A stretch of DNA of 64,000 bases from Burkholderiales bacterium (lineage in GTDB: Bacteria > Pseudomonadota > Gammaproteobacteria > Burkholderiales > Burkholderiaceae_C), in the NCBI GenBank assembly GCA_947453625.1, contig CANGHK010000016.1:26745-90744 (forward strand), in the 5' to 3' direction. Numbering within the stretch: position 1 is the first letter of the stretch; the number at the start of each line of letters is the position of its first letter. Under the pieces are notes generated by a model. The model made no database searches, was not told where the DNA came from, and saw only the letters and a program-made list of their open reading frames with translations. Positions 16,563-24,688 of this stretch are shown piece by piece. Both the position numbers and the translations under genes were made by a program.

Positions 16563-17675
16563 ATGGCCGGCGAGCAAGGTGACCAGGAACGCACGCTTGA
16601 GCCCAGTGAACGCAAGCTCGAGAAAGCCCGCGAGGAAGGGCGCTTTCCGCAGTCGCGCGACCTGAGCTTCGTGCTGATGCTGGGCGTGGGCGCGCTGGCC
16701 TTGTCGCTGGGCGGACCGCGCGTCTGGGCGGCGGCAGGCCGGATGGTCAGCGGCGCGCTGAGTTTTTCGGGCACGCAGTCGCCGCTCGAGCATCTGGCGG
16801 GTTGGGCCAGCGGCCCCTTGCTCGAGTTCGGCCTCTGGCTGCTCGGCTTCCTGCTGCTTGCCGTGGTGGCGGGCGCCCTGGCGCCGATGTCGCTGTCCAG
16901 GCTGCGGCCGGTGTTTGCGCTGCGCTTCGACCCCAGCCGGATCGACCCGGTGGCCGGCCTGGCCCGGATGTTCTCGGGCCGCAACCTTTTTGCGCTGGTC
17001 AAGGGCGTGGTGGTGACGCTGGCGGTGATAGGCGTCGGGGCCATCTACTTCCTGTTCCAGCGCGACAGCCTGATGCTGCCCCCGACAGCGGCCCTGCCGG
17101 GCGCGTTGGCGCGGCTGTCGGCGGTTTTGGGCCGGGGCTTGCAGTGGCTGCTGGGCGTGGTGGTGATCGTCGCCGCGGTCGACGCCACCTTCCAGTGGAT
17201 GACCTTCCGGCGCGAGATGCGCATGTCGCTGCAGGACATCAAGGACGAGAACAAGGAGAGCGAGGGCTCGCCCGAGATACGCGCCCGGGTACGCTCGCTG
17301 CAGCGCGATGCTTCGCGTCGCCGCATGATGAAGGCGGTGGAGACCGCCGACGTGGTGGTGGTCAACCCGACCCACTTCGCGGTGGCGCTGCGCTACGACC
17401 GCGATCGCATGGACGCGCCCACCGTGGTGGCCAAGGGGGTCGACGAGGTGGCGTTGCGCATGCGCGCGCTGGCCGCCGAGCATGGGGTGCCGCTGGCCGA
17501 GTCTCCACTGCTGGCGCGCTGGCTGTCGGCCCATGTCGAGATCGACAGCGTCGTGCCGGCCGGCCTCTATGCGGTGGTGGCGCAGTTGATGGCCTGGGCC
17601 TACGCTGCACGCTCGGGCGACGGCCCGCCGGTGCTGCTTGCCTCGCTCGACGACGACTTGCCGCCGCCGCCCTGA
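16563..17675 (+). CDS. flhB: flagellar type III export switch protein FlhB
   Basis: 370 residues. N-terminal GDQERTLEPSERKLEKAREEGRFPQSRDL is the family signature, followed by four membrane helices. The cytoplasmic domain contains the autocleavage motif NPTH (Asn268-Pro269) in VVVNPTHFAVALRYD. It switches export specificity from hook to filament subunits. It is not followed by flhA, unlike the usual flhBAF order. Its last 76 bases overlap, tail to tail, the 3' end of the opposite-strand channel gene. Confidence 0.95.
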   Translation: MAGEQGDQERTLEPSERKLEKAREEGRFPQSRDLSFVLMLGVGALALSLGGPRVWAAAGRMVSGALSFSGTQSPLEHLAGWASGPLLEFGLWLLGFLLLAVVAGALAPMSLSRLRPVFALRFDPSRIDPVAGLARMFSGRNLFALVKGVVVTLAVIGVGAIYFLFQRDSLMLPPTAALPGALARLSAVLGRGLQWLLGVVVIVAAVDATFQWMTFRREMRMSLQDIKDENKESEGSPEIRARVRSLQRDASRRRMMKAVETADVVVVNPTHFAVALRYDRDRMDAPTVVAKGVDEVALRMRALAAEHGVPLAESPLLARWLSAHVEIDSVVPAGLYAVVAQLMAWAYAARSGDGPPVLLASLDDDLPPPP

Positions 17676-19315
17676 CCGTCGTTGCCCTGACCCGCGGCGG
17701 CCCGGGCGCGGAACTGGGCCCAGACCGCGCGTTCCAGCGCGCTGCCCTGGCTGGCCAGTTGCTCGGCCAGGGCAGGGCGGTCGGCCAGGTCGGCCACCTG
17801 GCGCAGTTGCGACACCAGCCCGCGGAATTGCTCGAAGGCCACCAGCGGGTGCGTTCGCACCAGGGCGTAGGGCACGCCGCCATTGCCTTGGCGGTCGGCG
17901 TGGCGCTGGCGGCGGGCACGCTCGACGATGCGCGACACCTCGGACCGCGACAGGTGCAGGCGTTTGGCCTCGCGGTCGATCACGGCTTGCTCGGCGTCAG
18001 AGATCTGGCCGTCGCCCAGCATCTTGTAGAGCTCGTTCTGCAGGCTTTCGCGCTCGAAGCGTAGCTGTTCGTTGAATGCCGACGACAGCACCGCCGCCGG
18101 CACCGCGAAGATGCCTATGCCCAGCAAGGCCAGCACCACTGTGATCAGCCGCCCGGCCGGCGTGATCGGGGTGATGTCGCCATAGCCCACGCTGGCCAGC
18201 GTGATCACCGACCAGTAGATGGCCTGTGGAATGTTCTCGAACTTGTCGGGCTGGGCTTCATGCTCGAACAGATAGCCCAGGCTGGCGGCCAACACCACCA
18301 GCAGCATCATGATGAAGGCCGACGCGGCGATCACCGGCCGCTCGCGTTCCATCGCGGCCAGCAGGGTCTGGGTAGCGCCGGTGTAGCGGGTCAGCTTCAT
18401 CAGCCGCAGCAAGCGGAAGATGCGCAGGAAGCGCAGGTCGACCAGGTGGTTGAACAGGGTCTCGACGAAGAACGGCAGGATGGCCAGCAGGTCGATCAGC
18501 GCGGCCGGGCGCAGCCCGAAGCGGCCTCGGCCGGTCCAGCGACGCTGGAATCTCGGGTCCTCGACGCAGCTGTACAGCCGCATCAGGTACTCGGCGCTGA
18601 AAATGCCGACCGCCAGCGCATCGAGCACCGCGAACTCGACGGCCAGCGCGCTGTAGACCGAGTCGACCGACTCGATCACCACCGCGACCACCGAGATCAT
18701 CACCCAGACCATGATGAAGAGGTCGAACATGGCGTGCAGCCGGCCGCCAAACGGGCCGGGCGTGACCAGGGCGTGGACTTGCTGGCGCAGGCTGCGGCCG
18801 CGGTTGAGGGCGCGAAACTGCGCCAGCGCCGGGCCGAATACCCTGAACAGCTTGAACAGGCGCAGCAGTCGCAGCACGCGCAGCAGCCTCAGGTCCAGCG
18901 GGCTGGGCATCAGCAGCCCGGCGTAGAACGGGGCAATCGCCGCCAGGTCGACCAGCGCCTGCCAGCTGGCCATGTAGCGCAGGCGCGGAAATGGCGCCAG
19001 GGCCAGCCTGGGCTGCTCGGGCGCCAGCCACAGCCGCAGCGCGTACTCGACCGAGAAAGCGGCGATCGAGAGCTCGTCGAAGGCTTGGAAACCGACCCGC
19101 CAGCGGTCGATCACGGCGGGCACCTGTTCGAGCAGCAGCGCGACCAGGTTGGCGATGATCAGCAGCGCCAGGCCCTGGTCCAGGCGGCGCCCCAGCGCGC
19201 TGCGCGGGCCGGGGGCCAGCCACGCGGCATAGAGGCGTCGGCGCAGTGTCGGGACGTCCGGGCCTTGTGGCGCTGCGGGGCCGCTGCGGCGGCGGTAGGG
19301 CGGCTCGCGGGTCAG
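17600..19315 (-). CDS. potassium channel with an extra N-terminal voltage-sensor-like domain
   Basis: About 571 residues. The C-terminal half is an ordinary six-helix voltage-gated K+ channel: S1-S3, an S4 with basic residues every third position (LRFLRIFRLLRLMKLTR, about 291-313), and a pore with selectivity filter VGYGD (GYGD at 377-380). Ahead of it lies a second S1-S4-like unit (about residues 40-175) ending in its own S4-like helix (LRLLRVLRLLRLFKLFR, about 142-158) but with no pore. A cytosolic C-terminus of about 140 residues ends in a Ser/Gly-rich tail. No ATG fits the start: CTG 19315 overlaps the upstream stop, and GTG 19360 is an alternative. Co-oriented with two small membrane proteins upstream. 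Confidence 0.85.
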   Translation of the reverse strand: MTREPPYRRRSGPAAPQGPDVPTLRRRLYAAWLAPGPRSALGRRLDQGLALLIIANLVALLLEQVPAVIDRWRVGFQAFDELSIAAFSVEYALRLWLAPEQPRLALAPFPRLRYMASWQALVDLAAIAPFYAGLLMPSPLDLRLLRVLRLLRLFKLFRVFGPALAQFRALNRGRSLRQQVHALVTPGPFGGRLHAMFDLFIMVWVMISVVAVVIESVDSVYSALAVEFAVLDALAVGIFSAEYLMRLYSCVEDPRFQRRWTGRGRFGLRPAALIDLLAILPFFVETLFNHLVDLRFLRIFRLLRLMKLTRYTGATQTLLAAMERERPVIAASAFIMMLLVVLAASLGYLFEHEAQPDKFENIPQAIYWSVITLASVGYGDITPITPAGRLITVVLALLGIGIFAVPAAVLSSAFNEQLRFERESLQNELYKMLGDGQISDAEQAVIDREAKRLHLSRSEVSRIVERARRQRHADRQGNGGVPYALVRTHPLVAFEQFRGLVSQLRQVADLADRPALAEQLASQGSALERAVWAQFRARAAAGQGNDGQGGGGKSSSSEASSTGGPSPERAA

Positions 19316-19875
19316 AATCTCACCTCTGCCGCGTCCAGGGTGCTGAATCCCGGTCCGCACACCGCCACATGCAGCAGCAAGACCTCGTCCAGGGTCTGCT
19401 TGTCGGACAGCGTGGCGCGCGTCAGGCCGCTGCTGCCCGGGCTGGGGTCGCGGGTCACTCTCTCGATCACGATGCTGCCCAGGGTGGCGAACTGCTGGCG
19501 CTCGCACCGGCCGCTGACCGCCAGGCCATGGGCTTGCAGCGGGTTGACCAGGCCGGACAGGGGCTGGCCGGGTTCCTGCAGCGCCCGCAGGCAGTCAGCC
19601 CAGGTCGAGCCGGCATGTCCCGGTGACGCGGACACGCGCCCGCAGGCGGCCGGCTCGATCGCCTTGCCGGCGCTGCGCCGCGGCTCGGCCGAAGTCAGCC
19701 AGAGCGTCAGCTGCCTGGCCTTGACGCGAACCGGGTCGAGCTTGCGCAGATCGTGCACCCGCTGCGCACCCAGCGTCGAAACCAGCGCCAGCGCGCAAAC
19801 CAGCAGCAGCGCGAACACCAGGCCAGAACGGTCCACGTTGCCCAAGGTGATTTCCCAGACCGACAGCCACTGCAC
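19312..19875 (-). CDS. single-pass membrane protein of unknown function
   Basis: 187 residues, not recognised. One N-terminal membrane helix (SGLVFALLLVCALALVSTLG) followed by a soluble, probably periplasmic domain with three or four cysteines (AACG, DCLRAL, RCER, VCGPG). Its stop is overlapped by the probable start of the channel gene downstream, so the two are likely co-translated. Confidence 0.6.
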   Translation of the reverse strand: MQWLSVWEITLGNVDRSGLVFALLLVCALALVSTLGAQRVHDLRKLDPVRVKARQLTLWLTSAEPRRSAGKAIEPAACGRVSASPGHAGSTWADCLRALQEPGQPLSGLVNPLQAHGLAVSGRCERQQFATLGSIVIERVTRDPSPGSSGLTRATLSDKQTLDEVLLLHVAVCGPGFSTLDAAEVRF

Positions 19876-19902
19876 GCACGCTGGCCGGTCGGGATGGCGC
19901 GG

Positions 19903-20184
19903 TCAGTCCCCGCCCGGGCTGGCCGGCGCCGGGTCGGCTGGCGACCGTAAAGGCGGCGGCAGCGGCTGCAGCACGGCCACATCGCGCTCGACATCGTTCA
20001 ACCGCTGCTCCAGGAACGGGATTCGCGCCACCGGCTCCACCATCCCCAGCAGGCCCTGGCGTATGCGCGATTCGACGTCGCTGCGCATGTCGTCCATCCT
20101 GCGCTGCGCGGATCTGAGCTCATAGAAAAGAATCAGCACCAGCGCCAACAACGCCAGCATCAAGGTCATCAGGACAAGGTCCAT
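19903..20184 (-). CDS. small membrane protein with coiled-coil region
   Basis: 93 residues from ATG 20184; an upstream in-frame start at 20268 would add a low-complexity leader. One N-terminal membrane helix (LVLMTLMLALLALVLILFY) is followed by a charged helical segment (ELRSAQRRMDDMRSDVESRI) and a proline-rich tail. No family recognised. Same strand as, and 27 nt from, the next membrane protein. Confidence 0.55.
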   Translation of the reverse strand: MDLVLMTLMLALLALVLILFYELRSAQRRMDDMRSDVESRIRQGLLGMVEPVARIPFLEQRLNDVERDVAVLQPLPPPLRSPADPAPASPGGD

Positions 20185-20956
20185 GGCGGCAGGTCCAGGG
20201 GTCTGAGTGCCCGGGCCCCGCTGCACGCCGGCAACGCGGCCCCAGGCGCGGTTGCCGGGTTCGTTCAACAGTAATGATTGATACTATACGGCATTACGCG
20301 ATTTCATCGTCCGAGCCGACACTTTCACGGCTTCGGGCTCTGCGAGGGGGAGGTCGGTGGCGGGTGCCAGCAAAGTGACGTCGATGGCGCAGCGCAGCAC
20401 TTCGGGTGGGGTCGGCATCCTCCGTCACGACAGCACAGGCCGTCAAGGCAGTCAGCGGTTGCCGTACCTCGCGTGCCGTCACCTGCCCGGTCAACCGCCC
20501 TGCCAACCGACGAGGCGGATCGGCCCGGCGGCCTGTGCTCGGGCAGGCGGATGGCGGTGGCGTTCGGCACCCTGCCGGGCTGGCCAAGCCAAGGCAACTC
20601 GCGCCCGACGACGCGGATACCGCCTCCGCGAAAGACCTGCCACGATGTCTCGCCCGGGGTGAAGGCCGGCGCACCCGACTTGGCCTGGGTCTCGGCCGCC
20701 GGAATGCAGGCCGCGGTTTCTGTCCGGGTTGCTTTCGGCCGGTCCACGCCAATTATTGTGTTTAAATATTCAAAGCGTGAATAAATCTCCAAAAAATTCG
20801 GTTGTTACACCGCCCGCTTGCCAGGCTTCTCCAGATTGGAGTTTCCGGTAGGCTCGGTGGCGCCAAAATGGTGCCCGCCGGTTCGCCGGCGGTGTGGCGC
20901 GCTGTCTTCGAATGGGCGCCATGTGCTGCACACCCTGAAACGATGAGGAATTGAAG
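20185..20956. other. intergenic region with AT-rich patch and two small hairpins
   Basis: No convincing gene is visible in about 770 bases; several short frames exist on both strands but none has family-like composition. The stretch 20745-20815 is strikingly AT-rich. It holds TATTCA-5 nt-TGAATA (20767-20783), a possible operator. At 20875-20892 there is a perfect 7-bp hairpin (CCGCCGG) with a TTCG loop, 65 bases before the HPt gene and probably in its leader. Confidence 0.5.
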
Positions 20957-21349
20957 ATGGACACGAATGAGGTCGTGGACCCGGACAGCCTGGCTGTCCT
21001 CGACGCGGACTGGGTGGTTCGGGACATGGGTCAGGACGTCGAGGGCTACCTCGAGGTCGCGGAGATTTTCCTGGAGGACCTTGCGGCCTCGCGGGCAGGT
21101 TTGTCGAGCGGTGCGGGTGGCACGGCGGTCGCCTTGTTGCCGCTGATCCATGAACTGGCCAACTCGCTGGGCGTGATCGGGGCCAGACGAGGCACGGCGC
21201 TGGTTCGCAGGACCGAGCACAGTCTGCGCAATGGCGTGCCGTTGACGGCGGGTGAGGTGAGCGGGCAATCGCTCAGAGTGCTCGATGAGGCTGAAGCCGC
21301 GCTGCGGGCCTGGATGGCCCAGTCGTCAAGGGCTGTGGCAGGCGATTGA
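20957..21349 (+). CDS. HPt (histidine phosphotransfer) domain protein
   Basis: 130 residues. The central helix IHELANSLGVIGARRGTALVRRTEHSLR matches the HPt pattern, with His65 as candidate phospho-acceptor, followed by the small-residue/GA signature of this four-helix bundle. HPt proteins shuttle phosphate between hybrid-kinase receivers and response regulators. ATG 20957 is chosen because GAGGAA lies 6 nt upstream; a TTG at 20951 is an alternative. Its neighbours are two receiver proteins, likely partners, and hybrid kinases elsewhere in the window have receivers that could feed it. Confidence 0.75.
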   Translation: MDTNEVVDPDSLAVLDADWVVRDMGQDVEGYLEVAEIFLEDLAASRAGLSSGAGGTAVALLPLIHELANSLGVIGARRGTALVRRTEHSLRNGVPLTAGEVSGQSLRVLDEAEAALRAWMAQSSRAVAGD

Positions 21350-21397
21350 AGCCTGTCGGGCCGCTGCGCTGGAGCGGCCCGCCCGCCCAGCCCGGAC

Positions 21398-22018
21398 TCA
21401 ATGGTGGTGTTGCCTGTCCTGCAGGCGGGCGTCCACATAGCCGCCGAAGCGCTCGAAGGACATCGGCTTGTGGTAGCAGACGGTCCATTCGTCCAGGCCG
21501 CCCTTGGCTTCTATTTCGTTGTCCGTCAGTCCCGTGACCACCAACACCCGTGTGTCAGCCAGTTCAGGCGAGGCCCGCAGCGTGCGTATCAGGTGGAAGC
21601 CATCGAAGGGTTCCATCGCCAGGTCGGTGACCACCAGATTGGGTCGGCGCTGGGCGATCTGCAACAGCGCGGACGCCGCGTCGGCGGCGAAGCTCAATTC
21701 GACCGCCGTGCCCCATTGCACGGCAACCTTGGCATAGGCCTTGACCATGACCGGGTTGTCCTCGACCACCAGGATGGACAGCGACTTGTGGGAGGACCCG
21801 GCGACGGCCTGCATGCCGTCCCGGTTCGCCGCCTGCACATCGACCTCGGCGATGCGCCGGTGTCCGCCCTGGGTACGCCAGGCGCGCAACTTGCCGGCTT
21901 CCACCATTTTCTGGATCGTGCTGACCGAAACTCCCAGAATGGCGGCGGCTTCCTTGGTGCCGACGAAGGCCTCATTGGTCGACAGGATCTGCTCGGCGCG
22001 TGACTTGGGTCTTGCCAC
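21398..22018 (-). CDS. DNA-binding response regulator: excisionase-type HTH plus receiver
   Basis: 206 residues. The N-terminus (about 15-65) is a MerR/excisionase-type winged helix (TKEAAAILGVSVSTIQKMVEAGKLRAWRTQGGHRRI), normally a DNA-binding module. The C-terminal half is a CheY-like receiver (ILVVEDNPVMVKAY, phospho-Asp132 in NLVVTDLAMEP, VVTGL, KPMS). The order HTH then receiver is the reverse of OmpR/NarL regulators. GTG start at 22018 has a good AAGGAG six bases upstream. Convergent with the HPt gene and divergent from the next receiver. Confidence 0.88.
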   Translation of the reverse strand: MARPKSRAEQILSTNEAFVGTKEAAAILGVSVSTIQKMVEAGKLRAWRTQGGHRRIAEVDVQAANRDGMQAVAGSSHKSLSILVVEDNPVMVKAYAKVAVQWGTAVELSFAADAASALLQIAQRRPNLVVTDLAMEPFDGFHLIRTLRASPELADTRVLVVTGLTDNEIEAKGGLDEWTVCYHKPMSFERFGGYVDARLQDRQHHH

Positions 22019-22416
22019 TGGTGTCTCCTTGATTCATGGGATGAAATCGTATTCGCCAGCACCTGGCGAGTCTGCCCTAATTTGAACAGATTGATAAGCG
22101 ACGCGGTCAGGCCCAAGCTCCAGGCCGATTCCTGGCGTGTCATTTTGCCCGACAGCGCATGGCAGTTGTGGTGTCCAGTAAGCCAGGCCGGCGGACCGGT
22201 GACCGGAAACGAGGATATCATCTCACTAAAACAAGCAAACCAATCCTGAAATACAGGTTGGCGTCCGCACATCCCGTTACCGTTTTGTCTGAATTTTCGT
22301 TGAACGCTGGCTTGCCGCGAACCGCGGCGCCTGCAACCGGGTCGATGGAGTCGCCCCACGCCGGCCGTGTTCCACCGGGCGGGTGTGGTCACTTACCTCT
22401 GGACTGGGCCTCGTCT
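22019..22416. other. divergent promoter region
   Basis: About 400 bases between divergently transcribed regulators, containing an AT-rich segment (about 22200-22310). A short hairpin CGCCAG-CAC-CTGGCG (22054-22068) lies about 36 bases upstream of the HTH-receiver start and could be an operator or leader hairpin. No further gene is supported, although the following receiver gene could start earlier (in-frame ATG 22345). Confidence 0.45.
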
Positions 22417-22881
22417 ATGAGCTGCAACCCTTCACTTGCGCCGGCGGATGGCGATGTCGCCGATGGCTTGCCTGGCGCAGGCGCTGCCCGCGGGCCGGCT
22501 GGGCCACAGGGTGCATGGGCCCTGGTGGCCGACGACAACCGGCTCAACAGCCGCTTGCTGGAAATTCTGCTCGGGCGTCTGGGCTTGCAGGTTCGCAGCG
22601 TCGAGTCCGGCCGCCTTGCGCTTGCGCTGCTGGCCGAGCAGACCTTCGATCTGGTGGTGCTCGACCTGCGCATGGCCGATGTCGGTGGTGAGCAGGTATG
22701 CCGGGCGATTCGCGAACAACGCCGCCTGCAGCAACTGCCGGTGGTTGCTTACACCGCCCACTGCATGCCGGAGGAGCGCGGGCGAATCCTGGCGATCGGG
22801 TTCAACGGCCTGCTGATCAAGCCGGTCTCGTTTGCCGATGTCAAGTCACTGTGCAGCGACATGCTGGGCTGGACGCCATGA
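22417..22881 (+). CDS. single-domain response regulator (receiver)
   Basis: 154 residues from ATG 22417; upstream starts such as 22345 cannot be excluded. CheY-like receiver with acidic pair VADDNRLNSRLLE, phospho-Asp83 (DLVVLDLRMAD), Thr (VVAYTAH) and Lys (GLLIKPVSF). There is no output domain. Its ATGA overlap with the downstream EAL gene couples translation, so the receiver probably acts with that phosphodiesterase or as a phosphate sink. Confidence 0.8.
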   Translation: MSCNPSLAPADGDVADGLPGAGAARGPAGPQGAWALVADDNRLNSRLLEILLGRLGLQVRSVESGRLALALLAEQTFDLVVLDLRMADVGGEQVCRAIREQRRLQQLPVVAYTAHCMPEERGRILAIGFNGLLIKPVSFADVKSLCSDMLGWTP

Positions 22882-24173
22882 GTCAGGCGCTCGTCGCAGC
22901 GGGGTCGGCCTGGATGGATGACGGCGCGCCAGCCCCGTCGTCCGGACCGGGCTGGCGAGGCCCTTGCTGGGTGGCGGTGTCCGACCCGACCCGGGCGATC
23001 GAACTCGCCCAGGCCATGGCCGCCATTGGCTGGCGCGTCGACCGGGTCCTGGATTCGGTGGCGTCGGTGCTGGCTGGCCTGGCCGACTGCACTTTTTCCC
23101 CCGACCTGTTGGTGATGTCACTGCGTTTTCGCGATGGTGACGGATTGCATCTGATCCGGTCCTTGCCACGCGGTGGCCATTGCCCGGCGATCTGTGTCGT
23201 CAGCCACCAGCAGCGCGCGGTGATCAAGGCAGCGCTCAAACTGGCCGAACTGCTGGGTGTGGTGGTGGCCGGATCGGCCGAGGAGCCGGTGGCAGCTGCC
23301 GATGTGGCGCGTCGGATGATGGGCTTTCGCGCGACGCCCGGTGCTGCGTCGCCGGCCGCCGAGGGCATGGCTTCGCAAGCGGATGCGCCCTTGGGCCGAG
23401 CCGACTTGCGGTCGCTGCTCGACAGCCGGGGCTTGCAGGCCTGGATGCAGCCGCAGTTGCGCTTGAAGTCACGTGAGATCGTGGGCTTCGAGGCCTTGAT
23501 GCGCGCGTCGGACGGATGCGGGGGGTGGATCACGCCCGATCGCCTGCTGCCCGGTCTGGCCGAGCATGGCATGCTGGAAGACGCGACGCTGATGATGCTG
23601 CAGCAGGCAGTCAGCTTCGTTGCTGATTGCCTGGGAAGGGGTCTGGCGATCAGCACGTCGGTCAATGCGTCGTTGAGCTCAATGTCGGATCCGGTTTTTT
23701 GTCGGGCCCTGCCCGAGGTCGTCGCCCGGGCAGGGTTGGACCCGAGCTGGATCACGATCGAGGTGACCGAGACCGATGCGCTCGATGATCTGGCGCATGT
23801 GTTAGAGAACGCCGCGCGCATCCGCATGCTCGGCTTCAATCTGGCGATCGACGACTTCGGCGTCGCCTACTCGGGCTTGTCGCAGTTGGGGAGCATTCCG
23901 TTTTCCGAGCTCAAGCTCGATCGCAGCTTCGTGCAGAACCTGCATCTCGACCCGCGCAAGCAGGCTATCCTGCGCGGTTGTGCGTCGCTGGGCCAGTTGC
24001 TCGACCTGCATGTGGTGGCCGAGGGGGTCGAGACGCTGCTGGAGCTCGAAATGGTGGCCAAGGCGGGATGCACCCATGTGCAGGGTTATCTGGTATCGCG
24101 TCCGTTGCCACCCGGCCAGTCCCTGGCGTGGCTGGGTCGCCTGTCCGATTCGGTCTGGCGGCCTGGGAGCTGA
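22878..24173 (+). CDS. pseudo-receiver / EAL c-di-GMP phosphodiesterase
   Basis: 431 residues. Residues about 28-150 resemble a receiver fold, but the phospho-acceptor position is Ser in PDLLVMSLRFRDGDG instead of Asp, so this is a pseudo-receiver. The C-terminal EAL domain keeps the catalytic signatures: GFEALMR (Glu205), ITIEVTET, AIDDFGVAYSGL, ELKLDRSFV and VVAEGVET. It is therefore probably an active phosphodiesterase degrading c-di-GMP to pGpG. Start ATG overlaps the stop of the receiver gene. With flagellar genes nearby it could link phosphorelay input to motility, which is inference. Confidence 0.9.
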   Translation: MSQALVAAGSAWMDDGAPAPSSGPGWRGPCWVAVSDPTRAIELAQAMAAIGWRVDRVLDSVASVLAGLADCTFSPDLLVMSLRFRDGDGLHLIRSLPRGGHCPAICVVSHQQRAVIKAALKLAELLGVVVAGSAEEPVAAADVARRMMGFRATPGAASPAAEGMASQADAPLGRADLRSLLDSRGLQAWMQPQLRLKSREIVGFEALMRASDGCGGWITPDRLLPGLAEHGMLEDATLMMLQQAVSFVADCLGRGLAISTSVNASLSSMSDPVFCRALPEVVARAGLDPSWITIEVTETDALDDLAHVLENAARIRMLGFNLAIDDFGVAYSGLSQLGSIPFSELKLDRSFVQNLHLDPRKQAILRGCASLGQLLDLHVVAEGVETLLELEMVAKAGCTHVQGYLVSRPLPPGQSLAWLGRLSDSVWRPGS

Positions 24174-24653
24174 GCGTTTGTCCATGCACGGGGCCAGGCT
24201 GTCCTGATCCAGTGAGGTGCCCGGGACTCCGGTGCCCAAGCCAGCACCATGCCCTTGCCGCGGACGTCGACCGTTCGATGGCAGGTCGGAAATGTCGTGC
24301 CGGTTGCGCAACGCAGGCTTGGCATTCCAGAACCAAAAATATGAACTAACGCCAGAGCTGTTTCAGCTAACAATATACGTGCCGAGATCTTCAGCTGGCC
24401 GGTTAGTTCATTTGTTGGTGTGGGTGCGGTCAAAGCGTCGTTCGCAGGAGCTGGCACGGTCGATTCATACCCGCAAGGCAGCACAGGCGGCGGCACGGCG
24501 ACCCGTCAGGACAGACAGCGCGCCCCGGAACTGACTAGCCTGTTTTCAACTTGGGTCGGCCAGATCGGTCTGTCACAAAGGTGAAATCGTCTAAAATTAC
24601 GGCGTTTACAACACTTTACTCCTTTTTATCGTCAGGGTACCAGTATTATTTGT
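24174..24653. other. intergenic region with structured AT-rich segment
   Basis: No gene is supported here. From about 24330 the composition becomes markedly AT-rich. ATGAACTAAC (24341-24350) and GTTAGTTCAT (24402-24411) are perfect inverted repeats. The pairing can be extended inward by GCCAG/CTGGC with a 2-nt bulge, and AGCTG-TTT-CAGCT lies inside. This could be an RNA leader structure, an operator or a remnant of an insertion. Confidence 0.5.
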
Positions 24654-24681
24654 TTGACAACTGTGACTTGTTCACTATGAT
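24654..24681 (+). promoter_or_regulatory. sigma-70 promoter for the winged-helix gene
   Basis: TTGACA (24654-24659), 16-nt spacer, TATGAT (24676-24681). This is the strongest housekeeping-type promoter I see in the window. The expected start point, 6-8 bases after the -10 box, is about 24687-24689, which is the ATG of the following gene, so the transcript may be leaderless. Confidence 0.7.
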
Positions 24682-24688
24682 GGGTGCC

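Noticed and set aside
20325..20792. 155-codon minus-strand frame in the gap before the HPt gene
   Set aside because: Start lies in AT-rich DNA without ribosome site; the sequence is irregular, Cys/Pro-rich and shows no domain. Competing frames on the plus strand are equally open.
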